Below, piece after piece: positions 32,901 to 40,035 of a stretch of DNA of 46,040 nucleotides (the first letter of the stretch is position 1; the number at the start of each line of letters is the position of its first letter). The position numbers and the translations under genes were made by a program. A model generated the notes under the pieces. It was given only the letters and a program-made list of their open reading frames with translations, was not told the DNA's origin and did not search any database. The stretch comes from an uncultured Spirochaetota bacterium. GTDB lineage: Bacteria > Spirochaetota > Spirochaetia > Treponematales > UBA12059. Location of the stretch: positions 1-46,040 of the forward strand of contig CALMRC010000086.1 of the NCBI GenBank assembly GCA_937873275.1. Direction: 5' to 3'.

Positions 32901-33064
32901 CGGCCCTGGGCCTGGGCGGATACTCGGTGGTCTGGAGCCCCATGGCAAGCACCATCATCTTCGGCCTCTTGTTCTCCACCGTCACGGCGGTCACCGTGGT
33001 GCCGGCCCTCTACGGCCTTCTGTTCGACCGGAAGCCCCGCGGGGCGAAGGAGGCCGCGGCATGA
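29984..33064 (+). CDS. RND superfamily efflux pump (AcrB-like, tripartite system)
   Basis: A 1026-residue inner-membrane transporter with twelve predicted helices and two large periplasmic loops. The helix-4 relay segment reads GMIVDHAIVITENTYR, where AcrB has two adjacent aspartates; here the second is histidine. Helix 10 reads ISVNDSIVLIDFINEDRR, lacking the lysine that AcrB uses. This variant set appears intact, not decayed, so it probably marks a subfamily with a different proton relay. It follows the adaptor by nine bases and overlaps the channel gene by four bases (ATGA). Function is drug, lipid or metal export; the substrate cannot be told. Confidence 0.93.
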   Translation: MNLPKFSTENSVLLTIVLVTVLVLGSFSLVRMPQEQFSEVPFFWVNIAVPFPGVSAGDIERSVVVRIEREMQGLDSLKQIQSVASDGLAVVRVEFDDGISNDEFDRLFQDVRTRFSRVELPDGTLPALVDDFSSNDFLPVIEVAVSGSAPYEDLNRIARTLRDRILEVKDVSSVDLVGDRDRRIVVDADRDRLEAVGISLAEVLRAVQQKNVTVPGGTLETVSREYLLRTVGSLQGIGDFDKVIVRRVGPSGAVVHVGDVARVYEAFDENGDTARINGERSVILRVGKVPRGSAIGVIDGVKEIVGEAWTTLPEGVRIDLVNDSTVQIRDSVDVLVSNAAQGLVLLTVILLLFLGIRNALMTALGIPVTFAITFVILEAMGETLNSNTLFGLVLVLGMIVDHAIVITENTYRLRQLGFDKRRAAIEGTAQVAWPIVSSSLTTVAAFLPLMLLPGTIGKFLRVIPLTVIIALLASTLEAILFIPSHSAEWPGADRLSSKPDLFQRIRPGFERFVRALYARRKLTVLVFAVVTLGIFSAVPFIRQDLFNAEDFTLFYIDLDMPTGTNRDSTERTIRAFEDRILPRKGDGEVANVISSVGFRSSGSGGTSAGNVGQIVVDLTELKEGRKRSVAAIMDEIKGMTSDIPGPERVIYRKAQSGPPVAKPVGFRIRGDDYDGLVETAALLRERLAGYPELFNIEDTLQSGTPELRVRINEERAAAYGLSVAAVGTFIRGSYDGFPAGTVFFRNEELDVVVRYAGTGGAASVERLRELKIPAADGRLVPFSAVAEVVEGAALASIKRVDGKREVEVSSEAYDKTGVQAVNADIRAWFRSEIASRRPDQTLIVGGEFAELGDLLVQILRVFLVGIFLIYAVLGAQFKSYTQPFLILLSVPIAFSGVILYLVLSGTPFSTTVLYAGVALAGISVNDSIVLIDFINEDRRNGKPVAEAVLDAAVTRLRPIFLTSVTTIAGLLPTALGLGGYSVVWSPMASTIIFGLLFSTVTAVTVVPALYGLLFDRKPRGAKEAAA

Positions 33065-34647
33065 ACGCGAATCTCCGAATCATGACACCGAGGATGACAC
33101 CCATGGTACGCGTAACCATTCGGGCGGCCGCGGCCGCAGCCCTCCTTTCCCTGGCCGCGGCCCTTCCGGCCCCGGCCCAGTCCGGCATCCCGTCGGCGTC
33201 GCCGACGGGAACGGCCGCCCCGCTGAGCCTGGCCCAGGTGGCCGCCCGGGCCCTGGAAAACGACCCGGCGGTGGCCGCCTCCCGGGCCGCCGCGGACGCG
33301 GCCCGGATCCAGTACGAGCTCAAACTGGACGAGGCCCGGCCCAAGTTCGTCCTGGGCCTCACCCCCTTCTCCCTGGACCAGCGGCGGATCTTCTCCGCGG
33401 ATGCCGACACCTTCACGGGCCCGGGCCCCTACGACCTGTTCGCCGACGTCCGAACCCTGAGCGCCGGGGCGGGCCTGACCCTGAACCAGGCCCTCCCCAC
33501 CGCGGGGACCCTGAGCGCCGGTGCCAAGACCTCCTTCAAGGCGATCGATACGGACGGGGCCCTGGAGTACGAGCTCGTCCCCTCCCTGTCCGCGGCCCTC
33601 CGCCAGCCCCTGGGGGCGGGCGGCCGGTTCCTGCCTGTCGCCGCTGCGGCGGGGGCCAAGCGGTCCGCCGCCCTGGCCGCGGACCAGGCGTCCCTGGACG
33701 ACCGGTCCCGGCGCAACCAGGCCGTCCGGGGCGCCGTGGACCTGGCGGGCCGGGTTCTGGTCCTCCGGGCCGTCCTGGACGCCCAGACGGCCAACCTGGA
33801 TACCGCGCTCCGGCGGGCGGAAGGCGCCCTGCTGCGGCGCCGGGGCGGCACGGCCACGGAGGACGCGGCCCTGGAGCTGGAGCTGGCCGCGGAGACCCTG
33901 CGGGCCGCCCGGGAGGAGACCCGGCTGTCCCTCCGGGACGCCGAGCGGCGCCTGGCGGGAGTCCTGGGCTTGCCCGAGGCTCCCGCCCTGTCCCCACGAC
34001 TGCCGGAACTCACCCCCGCCCCGGCGCCGGAACCCCGGTCCGCCCCGGATACTGCCCGGGCCGCCCTGGCCCTGGAGAAGGCCGCCGCGGACGCCGCTTC
34101 CCGGTCCGTGGCGGATTCCGCGTCCTTCGGGGCGAGCCTGGCCCTGGAACCGCGGTATCCGGATTCGAGGGCGGATCCGGCGGATCCGGGGACCATCCTG
34201 TCGGACTACTTCGGCGGCGGGACCGGTTCGGGAGTCAACCTCAATCTGACCCTCACCCTGGACGTGCCCCTGAGCGTCCGGGAAGCCCGGGTCCTGAAGG
34301 CCCGGTCGGACGACGCGGCCGCCCGGGCCACCGCCTCCAACCTGAAGGCCGCGGAGCAGGCGGCCCTGGAGCGGGCCCGGGCCCTGGAGGAGCGACGGGC
34401 CTTCCTGGCGGACCGGATCGGCATCCAGCGGCGCATCGCGGACTTGTCCCGGCGCAAGTGGGAGCGCCTGCGGGACCTGGCCGCCGCGGGCACGGCCTCG
34501 ACGGACGACGCGGACGCCGCGAAGGCGGACTGGGACCGCGCCGTGTCGGACGTGCTCCGGACCGAGGTGGACCTGGTGCTGGCGGAGCTGGATATGCGGA
34601 TTCTGCGGGGAGAGGATCTGGCCGTCGTGCTGGCAGGGGCGAAGTAG
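33061..34647 (+). CDS. Outer-membrane efflux channel, TolC family
   Basis: The 528-residue product has a signal peptide reaching PAPAQS near residue 40, with earlier ATGs possible because three in-frame methionines precede the hydrophobic core. The mature protein is alanine-rich and helical, with two TolC-type repeats. The first starts LSLAQVAARALENDPAVAASRA, the second near ARAALALEKAAADAASRSV. Beta-strand segments such as VNLNLTLTLDVPLSVREARV follow the usual pattern. It completes the tripartite pump. The start overlaps the pump stop codon, so coupled translation is likely. The double hairpin-free gap to the CBS gene holds a shared terminator. Confidence 0.88.
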   Translation: MNANLRIMTPRMTPMVRVTIRAAAAAALLSLAAALPAPAQSGIPSASPTGTAAPLSLAQVAARALENDPAVAASRAAADAARIQYELKLDEARPKFVLGLTPFSLDQRRIFSADADTFTGPGPYDLFADVRTLSAGAGLTLNQALPTAGTLSAGAKTSFKAIDTDGALEYELVPSLSAALRQPLGAGGRFLPVAAAAGAKRSAALAADQASLDDRSRRNQAVRGAVDLAGRVLVLRAVLDAQTANLDTALRRAEGALLRRRGGTATEDAALELELAAETLRAAREETRLSLRDAERRLAGVLGLPEAPALSPRLPELTPAPAPEPRSAPDTARAALALEKAAADAASRSVADSASFGASLALEPRYPDSRADPADPGTILSDYFGGGTGSGVNLNLTLTLDVPLSVREARVLKARSDDAAARATASNLKAAEQAALERARALEERRAFLADRIGIQRRIADLSRRKWERLRDLAAAGTASTDDADAAKADWDRAVSDVLRTEVDLVLAELDMRILRGEDLAVVLAGAK

Positions 34648-34654
34648 TGCGGAT

Positions 34655-34679
34655 CCGCGGCCGCGGGGCGCGGCCGCGG
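34655..34679. terminator. Bidirectional stem-loop between convergent genes
   Basis: CCGCGGCCGC and GCGGCCGCGG form a perfect 10-bp stem with a five-base loop between the TolC-like and CBS genes, followed by CGTTT on the plus side. It can serve both converging transcripts, although the T tract is weak. Confidence 0.6.
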
Positions 34680-34690
34680 CGTTTCGGCGA

Positions 34691-35125
34691 TCAGCCCGCG
34701 GTGATGTACTGCTGGAGCTGGTCGATCACCAGCTCCTGCTCCGCGATCTTCTCCTTCACCAGGTCCCCGATGGACACGATGCCGATCACGTTCTTCTCCC
34801 CGTCCAGGACCGGCATGTGCCGGAACCGGGCATGGGTCATGCGGGCCAGGCACTCGTCCACGGACTGGTCCGGGGTGGCGAAATGGACCTTGTCGCTCAT
34901 GATCTCCCGGACCAGGGTGTCCTTTGAAAGCCGACCCTTGAGGATCACCTTCCGGGCGTAGTCCCGCTCCGAGAGGATGCCCACCAGGCTCTTTCCCTCC
35001 ATCACGAGGACCGCGCCGATATTGTGCTTGGCCATGGCTTCCAGGGCCGAGTAGACCGTGTCCCCGGGGGCGACGGTCACCGGGGAGGTTTTCTTGTTCT
35101 GGAGTACGTGCTTGATCAGGGTCAT
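34691..35125 (-). CDS. CBS-domain pair protein
   Basis: A 144-residue protein made of two CBS motifs (residues 10-65 and 75-135) and little else. Signature text is ALEAMAKHNIGAVLVMEGKSLVGILSERDYARKV and the second-copy HARFRHMPVLDGEKNVIGIVSIGDLVK. Stand-alone CBS pairs bind adenine nucleotides and act as energy sensors or adaptors; no partner is encoded next to it. AAAAAGGAG precedes the ATG. The promoter at 35294-35322 has near-consensus boxes and an A/T-rich upstream region, so the gene should be well expressed. Confidence 0.9.
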   Translation of the reverse strand: MTLIKHVLQNKKTSPVTVAPGDTVYSALEAMAKHNIGAVLVMEGKSLVGILSERDYARKVILKGRLSKDTLVREIMSDKVHFATPDQSVDECLARMTHARFRHMPVLDGEKNVIGIVSIGDLVKEKIAEQELVIDQLQQYITAG

Positions 35126-35293
35126 GGTCGGCTCCTTTTTACAGTGTAGCCGCGGAGCCGCGGGCCCGGAGATCGATGCGGGCGGGCCGCGGTCTCCATC
35201 GCGAAAGGAACCACCCGGGACGCCCGGGGCGGTCCCTTGTCCTGCGGATCGGGACGCGGAAGCCCCTGGTGCCGGATACCCGATCCACCTTCA

Positions 35294-35322
35294 ACTCTAG
35301 GAGGGCTTTTCATTCCTGTCAA
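35294..35322 (-). promoter_or_regulatory. Strong promoter of the CBS gene, TTGACA - 17 - TAGAGT, with UP-like A/T tract
   Basis: A perfect -35 box (35317-35322) and TAGAGT (35294-35299) with a 17-base spacer. Bases 35323-35365, upstream on the minus strand, are almost entirely A and T, like an UP element. The 335-base gap between the CBS and ettA genes holds this promoter, the A/T island, and a weak plus-strand TATAAC at 35365-35370 that may serve ettA. Confidence 0.65.
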
Positions 35323-35460
35323 ATATTTAAATATAAATATTTAATTAACGAATAATGAATTATCTATAACTTGAGATCTTTTCTGACCCGGCTTTCCCCG
35401 GGTTCCGCCCCGGGGGCGCGACCCTACACAGTCCGGCCCCGGACGGTGTATCCTTCCGGC

Positions 35461-37140
35461 ATGGCAACCGTCGACGACAAGAAGATCATCTATTCCATGT
35501 ACCGCGTCTCCAAGCGGCACGGCACCAAGCAAGTCCTCAAGGACATAAGCCTCTCGTACTTCTACGGCGCCAAGATCGGCGTCATCGGCCTGAACGGCTC
35601 GGGAAAGTCGAGCCTCCTACGGATCCTGGCGGGCACCGACACGGAATTCGCCGGGGAGACCTCCGTGTCCCCGGGCTACACCATCGGCTTCCTGGAGCAG
35701 GAGCCGAAGCTCGAGGCCGGCAGGACCGTCAAGGAGATCGTGAGCGAGGGGGTCCAGGAGATCGTGGACCTCCTTAAGGAATTCGACGAGGTGAACGAGG
35801 CCTTCGGGGACCCGGACGCGGACTTCGACAAGCTGGCGACCCGGCAGGCCGCACTCCAGGAAAAGCTGGACGCCGCGGACGCCTGGGACCTGGACTCCCG
35901 GCTGGAGTTCGCCATGGAGGCCCTGCGCTGCCCGCCGGGGGACCAGGTGGTGGATGTCCTCTCCGGGGGCGAGCGCCGCCGGGTCGCCCTCTGCCGTCTC
36001 CTCCTCAAGAAGCCGGACATCCTCCTCCTGGACGAGCCCACGAACCACCTGGACGCGGAGACCGTGGCCTGGCTGGAGCGCCACCTCCGGGAGTACGCGG
36101 GAACCGTCATCGCCGTGACCCACGACCGGTACTTCCTGGACAACGTGGCCGGCTGGATCCTGGAGCTGGACCGGGGGGAGGGCATCCCCTGGAAGGGCAA
36201 CTACTCGAGCTGGCTGGACCAGAAGAGGACGCGCCTGGAGCAGGAGGAGAAGGGCGAGAGCGAGCGGGCCCGGACCCTGGCCCGGGAGCTCGAATGGATC
36301 GGGATGAGTCCCAAGGGACGGCACGCAAAGAGCAAGGCCCGCATCACCCAGTACGAGAAGCTCCTGGCCGAGGAGGGACGCGAGAAGGTCCGGGAGACCA
36401 AGATCTTCCTTCCCGCGGGGCCCCGGCTCGGTAGCGTGGTGATCGAGGCGAAGGGCCTTTCGAAGGCCTACGGGGAGAAGGTCCTCTTCCAGGGCCTGGA
36501 CTTCGAGATCCCCCCCGGAGCCGTGGTCGGCATCGTGGGTCCCAACGGAGCCGGAAAGACGACCCTCCTTCGGCTCATCACCGGGGAGGAGAAGGCCGAC
36601 TCCGGGACCCTCCGCCTGGGGGAGACCGTGAAGCTGGCCTACGCGGACCAGATGCGGGGAAACCTGGACCCGGACAAGTCCGTCTGGGAGCAGCTGTCCG
36701 GGGGGCTGGACATCATCAAGCTGGGGGGAACCCGGGAGATCAATTCCCGGGCCTACTGCTCCTGGTTCAATTTCTCCGGGGCGGACCAGCAGAGGAAGGT
36801 GGGAGTCCTTTCGGGAGGCGAGCGGAACCGCCTCAACCTGGCCCTGATGGTCCAGACCGCGGCGAACGTCCTCCTGCTGGACGAGCCCACGAACGACCTG
36901 GACGTGAACACCCTGCGCGCCCTGGAGGAAGCCCTGGACTCCTTCGCGGGCTGCGCCCTGGTGGTCAGCCACGACCGGTGGTTCCTGGACCGGGTGGCCA
37001 CCCACATCCTGGCCTTCGAGGACGGGGAGGTGGTCTGGTACGACGGCAACTGGACGGAGTACGCCGAGTACCGCCGGGAGAAGCTCGGCGCCTCCGCCGA
37101 CCGGCCACACAGGTACGTATACAGGAAGCTGGAACGGTGA
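35461..37140 (+). CDS. ettA: Energy-dependent translational throttle protein EttA (ABC-F ATPase)
   Basis: A 559-residue ABC-F protein with two nucleotide-binding domains. The first has Walker A GLNGSGKSS near 44, signature LSGGERRRVAL and DEPTNHLD; the second has GPNGAGKTT, LSGGERNRLNL and DEPTNDLD. The inter-domain linker contains EWIGMSPKGRHAKSKARI, typical of EttA. It binds the ribosomal E site and gates elongation by the ADP/ATP ratio. The C-terminus RPHRYVYRKLER matches the family ending (PHRxxYRKLxR). No ribosome binding site is visible before the ATG at 35461, though the family N-terminus fits it; the transcript may be leaderless or start with a weak site. Confidence 0.95.
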   Translation: MATVDDKKIIYSMYRVSKRHGTKQVLKDISLSYFYGAKIGVIGLNGSGKSSLLRILAGTDTEFAGETSVSPGYTIGFLEQEPKLEAGRTVKEIVSEGVQEIVDLLKEFDEVNEAFGDPDADFDKLATRQAALQEKLDAADAWDLDSRLEFAMEALRCPPGDQVVDVLSGGERRRVALCRLLLKKPDILLLDEPTNHLDAETVAWLERHLREYAGTVIAVTHDRYFLDNVAGWILELDRGEGIPWKGNYSSWLDQKRTRLEQEEKGESERARTLARELEWIGMSPKGRHAKSKARITQYEKLLAEEGREKVRETKIFLPAGPRLGSVVIEAKGLSKAYGEKVLFQGLDFEIPPGAVVGIVGPNGAGKTTLLRLITGEEKADSGTLRLGETVKLAYADQMRGNLDPDKSVWEQLSGGLDIIKLGGTREINSRAYCSWFNFSGADQQRKVGVLSGGERNRLNLALMVQTAANVLLLDEPTNDLDVNTLRALEEALDSFAGCALVVSHDRWFLDRVATHILAFEDGEVVWYDGNWTEYAEYRREKLGASADRPHRYVYRKLER

Positions 37141-37286
37141 AAAGTAGCCGTTGCCCGGAAAGTTGTGGCCGGTCGGCGGTTCGTGGGCATGCCAGAATCC
37201 GGCCAACGGCCGGATTCTGCATCGCCAAGCCGCTTCGCGGCTTGGCGCGGCCACATAGGTATGTCTATAGGAAACTGGAGAGATAA
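37102..37286 (+). repeat. Duplicated 3' end of ettA enclosing two perfect hairpins (candidate insertion)
   Basis: The last 39 bases of ettA (37102-37140) and bases 37248-37286 both encode RPHRYVYRKLER-stop. They differ at nine bases, none changing an amino acid; even the stops differ (TGA, TAA). Between them, two adjacent palindromes stand three bases apart: CAGAATCCGGCC-AAC-GGCCGGATTCTG (37193-37219) and CGCCAAGCCGC-TTC-GCGGCTTGGCG (37223-37247). The second copy is in another frame and is not translated as part of ettA, but its GGAGAGA supplies the ribosome binding site of the next gene. This suggests that the downstream copy is the original end and the 146-base insert brought a recoded one. 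Confidence 0.75.
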
Positions 37287-37289
37287 CCC

Positions 37290-38054
37290 ATGGCCCGGTA
37301 CGTCCTGCTCGCCCTGCCCTACGCCCTGCAGCTCCTCTGCATCGTCCACGCGATGAGGACGGGGCGGGAATTCTACTGGATCTGGATCGTCCTCTTCCTG
37401 CCCTACGTGGGAGGTCTGGCGTACCTGATCGTGGAGATCCTGCCGGGCCTGGGATCCCGGCGGCACCTGTCGGCCGCGAAGGCCGCGGTGGACCGGGTCT
37501 TCGTCCCGGGCAGGAAGCTCCGGGACCTCGGGAACCGAGCGTCCTTCTCGCCGACCGTGGAGAACCGGACGGCCTACGCGGACGCCCTGGCCGAGGCGGG
37601 CGCCTGGTCGGAGGCCCTGGCGGAGTACGAGGCCTGCCTCGCGGGGCAGGCCCGGAGGAGCCCGGCCCTCCTCTTCAAGGCCGCGGCCGCCGCCCTGGAG
37701 GCGGGTGAGCCCGGCCGGGCGTCGGACTATCTCGGAGGGCTCCCCAGGAATTCCGACGGCCTCTTCGAGCAGAAGGCTTGGAACCTCCTCCACCTCCGCA
37801 TCCTGGAGCGGACCGCCCCGCCGGAAACCGTCTCCGCGGAGTTCGAGCGGGTCCAGGCCCGGGCCGACGACCGGGAGATCGACTGCCTCTACCTCGAGTA
37901 CCTGGAACGGGTCGGGGACCGGGAACGGATCGACGCCGTGCTGGACCGGATCCGGAGGGAGGAGGAATCCCTCCGGTCCATGAACGTGCGGTACGACAAG
38001 GAACCCTACCGCCGGGCCTACGCCGTGGGAAAACGCGCCCGACGCCCGGAATAG
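37290..38054 (+). CDS. Membrane protein with PLDc_N-like helices and TPR-like repeats
   Basis: The 254-residue product starts with two hydrophobic helices separated by a short turn (VLLALPYALQLLCIVHAM and FYWIWIVLFLPYVGGLAYLIVEIL). This is the pattern of the phospholipase-D-nuclease N-terminal membrane domain, but no nuclease follows. Residues 85-240 are helical pairs resembling tetratricopeptide repeats (YADALAEAGAWSEALAEYEACL). It is probably a scaffold on the inner membrane, exact role unknown. GGAGAG eight bases before the ATG lies inside the second copy of the ettA tail. It was probably the second gene of an ettA operon before the insertion. Confidence 0.7.
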   Translation: MARYVLLALPYALQLLCIVHAMRTGREFYWIWIVLFLPYVGGLAYLIVEILPGLGSRRHLSAAKAAVDRVFVPGRKLRDLGNRASFSPTVENRTAYADALAEAGAWSEALAEYEACLAGQARRSPALLFKAAAAALEAGEPGRASDYLGGLPRNSDGLFEQKAWNLLHLRILERTAPPETVSAEFERVQARADDREIDCLYLEYLERVGDRERIDAVLDRIRREEESLRSMNVRYDKEPYRRAYAVGKRARRPE

Positions 38055-38100
38055 GGCGATCCGCGGGCACGCGAACTTTCGGAGGGGGCCGAGTTTTTCC

Positions 38101-38130
38101 TTGCCCGGAGTTTCGGATCCGGTTTACTAT
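38101..38130 (+). promoter_or_regulatory. Possible promoter of the sensor kinase gene, TTGCCC - 18 - TACTAT
   Basis: A weak -35 and a fair -10 box 34 bases before the ATG, in the only A/T-rich part of the gap after the TPR protein gene. Confidence 0.35.
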
Positions 38131-38163
38131 ACGAAGAATCAATATCCAAAATCGGAGCGATCC

Positions 38164-39921
38164 ATGAGCCGAAGACCCTGGCTTCCGGCTATCTCCATCC
38201 GGGGCGCCCTTCTGCTGATCCTGGCGGCCGCCCTGGCCCCGGCCTTCCACATCATCGCGGTCACCGGGGCCGAGCACGCCCGGCACATGGAGGAGCAGGC
38301 GGCCGAGGAGGCCCTGCGACAGGCCGCGGCCTTCGGGGACATCCAGCTCCGGATCACCGAATCCACCCGACAGATGCTGGCCGTCCTGGCGGCCCTGCCG
38401 GCGTTCCGGGAGCTGAACACCGACTTCGCGGACCGCATCCTGAAGTCCGTCCATGCCGAGAATCCCGAGTATCTCAACCTCAGCCTGACCGACGGGGCCG
38501 GACGGGTCACGGCGTCCTCCCTGCTTGCGATCGGGACGAACCTCTCGAACCGTCCCCACGTGGTGCGGACCTTTTCGACGGCCCGGTTCAGCACCGGGGA
38601 GTACCTGATCGGCCTCGTGCAGTCGGAGCCCTCCTTTTCTTATTCGTATCCCCTGATCGGAGAGGACGGCCGGCCGTTCGGGACCATCAACGCCCTGTAC
38701 AAGCTGTCCTCGTACGGCACCCTGTTCGAGTCCTTCGAGATCGACCCGGACTCGTTCCTGGGCATCGTGGACCGGAACGGGATCCGGCTTTTCTTTTACC
38801 CGCCCCGGGACACGAACCCCGTGGGCAAGCCCGTCAAGTCGGAGGTATGGAGGCGCATCCAGGAAGGAGAGGATACGGGTACCTTCCAGGACGTCAGCTC
38901 CGACGGGATCGTGCGGTTCTACGGGTACCGGAAGCTCCGGCTGGAAGGGGACCCGGTTCCCTACATCACCGTGGTGTACGCGACGCCCCGGGACAAGATC
39001 CTGGGAGTCAGCCGAACCATCACCCGGCGGAACCTCCTGGCCATGGCCGGGGCGGCCCTCGCCGCCCTGATCCTGGCCGGAGGACTTTCCGAAGTCCTTT
39101 TCGGGCGGCGGCTGTCCCGCATCGGGGCCGCCGTGGACCGCATCCGCATCGGGGACCTGGGCGCCCGGGTCGGGTTTTCCGGGGACGTCTCCGATTTGGG
39201 CCGGATCGCCGGGGCCTTGGACGGCATGGCCGAGGCGGTCCAGCGGCGGGACGCGGAAAAGGAGGAGGAAGCCCGGCGGCTGGTACGCCTCCTGGAGGAG
39301 AAGAGCGTCCTTCTCAAGGAAGTCCACCACCGGGTCAAGAACAACCTCCAGATGACCCTGAGCTTGATCCGTCTGCAGGAGGGGCAGGGAGCCCTGGACG
39401 CGTCGTCCCTCCGGGGGCTGGAGGCGCGGATCTCCTCCATGGCCATGGTCCACGAGATGCTGTACGGTTCCGGCAACCTGACGGACATCGACCTGTCGGA
39501 GTACTGCCCGGAGCTCCTGGATCTTCTCCGGGACACCTTTTCCGTCGCGGGGAACATCACCGCCGAGGTGGACTGCGATCCCGTGCGCTGCGACCTGGAG
39601 AGGGCCATTCCCTTCGGCCTCCTCCTATCCGAACTCGTGACGAACGCCTTCAAGCACGCGGTCCGGTCCGGCCGCCCCGTCGTCGTGCGTATCCTCCTCA
39701 AGGAGGAGAGCGGACGGGCGCGGCTCACGGTTTCCGACGACGGCCCCGGGCTTCCCGAGGACTTCGATCCCGGGAACACCCGGGGACTCGGGCTCCAGCT
39801 GGCCGTGGCCCTGGCGGGACAGCTGGGCGGAAGGCTCGCCTGGGACAACGACGGCGGGGCCCGGTTCCGGGTCGAATTTCCCGTGGATGCCCGGAAGGAA
39901 CCGGACGCCTCCGGATCCTGA
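38164..39921 (+). CDS. Sensor histidine kinase with extracytoplasmic Cache-like domain, HAMP and HisKA_2
   Basis: A 585-residue kinase. An N-terminal helix (residues 10-35) and a second helix near 285-310 enclose a large external sensor, residues 40-280, with Cache-like text (ENPEYLNLSLTDGAGRVTASS, YPLIGEDGRPFGTINALY). A HAMP-like linker (RIRIGDLGARVGFSGDVSDLGRIAGALD) leads to HisKA_2, with KEVHHRVKNNLQMTLSLI holding the phosphoacceptor histidine. The ATPase domain shows LLSELVTNAFKHAV and SDDGPGLPEDFDPGNTRGLGLQL. It is an orphan kinase; no response regulator gene is adjacent. GGAG lies six bases before the ATG at 38164. Confidence 0.9.
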   Translation: MSRRPWLPAISIRGALLLILAAALAPAFHIIAVTGAEHARHMEEQAAEEALRQAAAFGDIQLRITESTRQMLAVLAALPAFRELNTDFADRILKSVHAENPEYLNLSLTDGAGRVTASSLLAIGTNLSNRPHVVRTFSTARFSTGEYLIGLVQSEPSFSYSYPLIGEDGRPFGTINALYKLSSYGTLFESFEIDPDSFLGIVDRNGIRLFFYPPRDTNPVGKPVKSEVWRRIQEGEDTGTFQDVSSDGIVRFYGYRKLRLEGDPVPYITVVYATPRDKILGVSRTITRRNLLAMAGAALAALILAGGLSEVLFGRRLSRIGAAVDRIRIGDLGARVGFSGDVSDLGRIAGALDGMAEAVQRRDAEKEEEARRLVRLLEEKSVLLKEVHHRVKNNLQMTLSLIRLQEGQGALDASSLRGLEARISSMAMVHEMLYGSGNLTDIDLSEYCPELLDLLRDTFSVAGNITAEVDCDPVRCDLERAIPFGLLLSELVTNAFKHAVRSGRPVVVRILLKEESGRARLTVSDDGPGLPEDFDPGNTRGLGLQLAVALAGQLGGRLAWDNDGGARFRVEFPVDARKEPDASGS

Positions 39922-39974
39922 GGGACACGCGGGGCCGATTTCGGAAAAACGTATCTTTTTGCAGAAACAGGCCC

Positions 39975-40004
39975 TTGTCCCGGGCGGCCGTTTTATTGGA
40001 TAAT
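39975..40004 (+). promoter_or_regulatory. Promoter of asnB, TTGTCC - 18 - GATAAT
   Basis: The -10 box matches the consensus at five of six positions and TTGTCC lies 18 bases upstream. It ends 31 bases before the asnB ATG. Confidence 0.5.
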
Positions 40005-40035
40005 TCCGCACAGTCTTCCTGGTTCGGAGAGTGCC

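Noticed and set aside
37141-37247. Ordinary transcription terminator after ettA
   Set aside because: Neither hairpin is followed by a T tract, and the duplicated coding end around them is not explained by a terminator.
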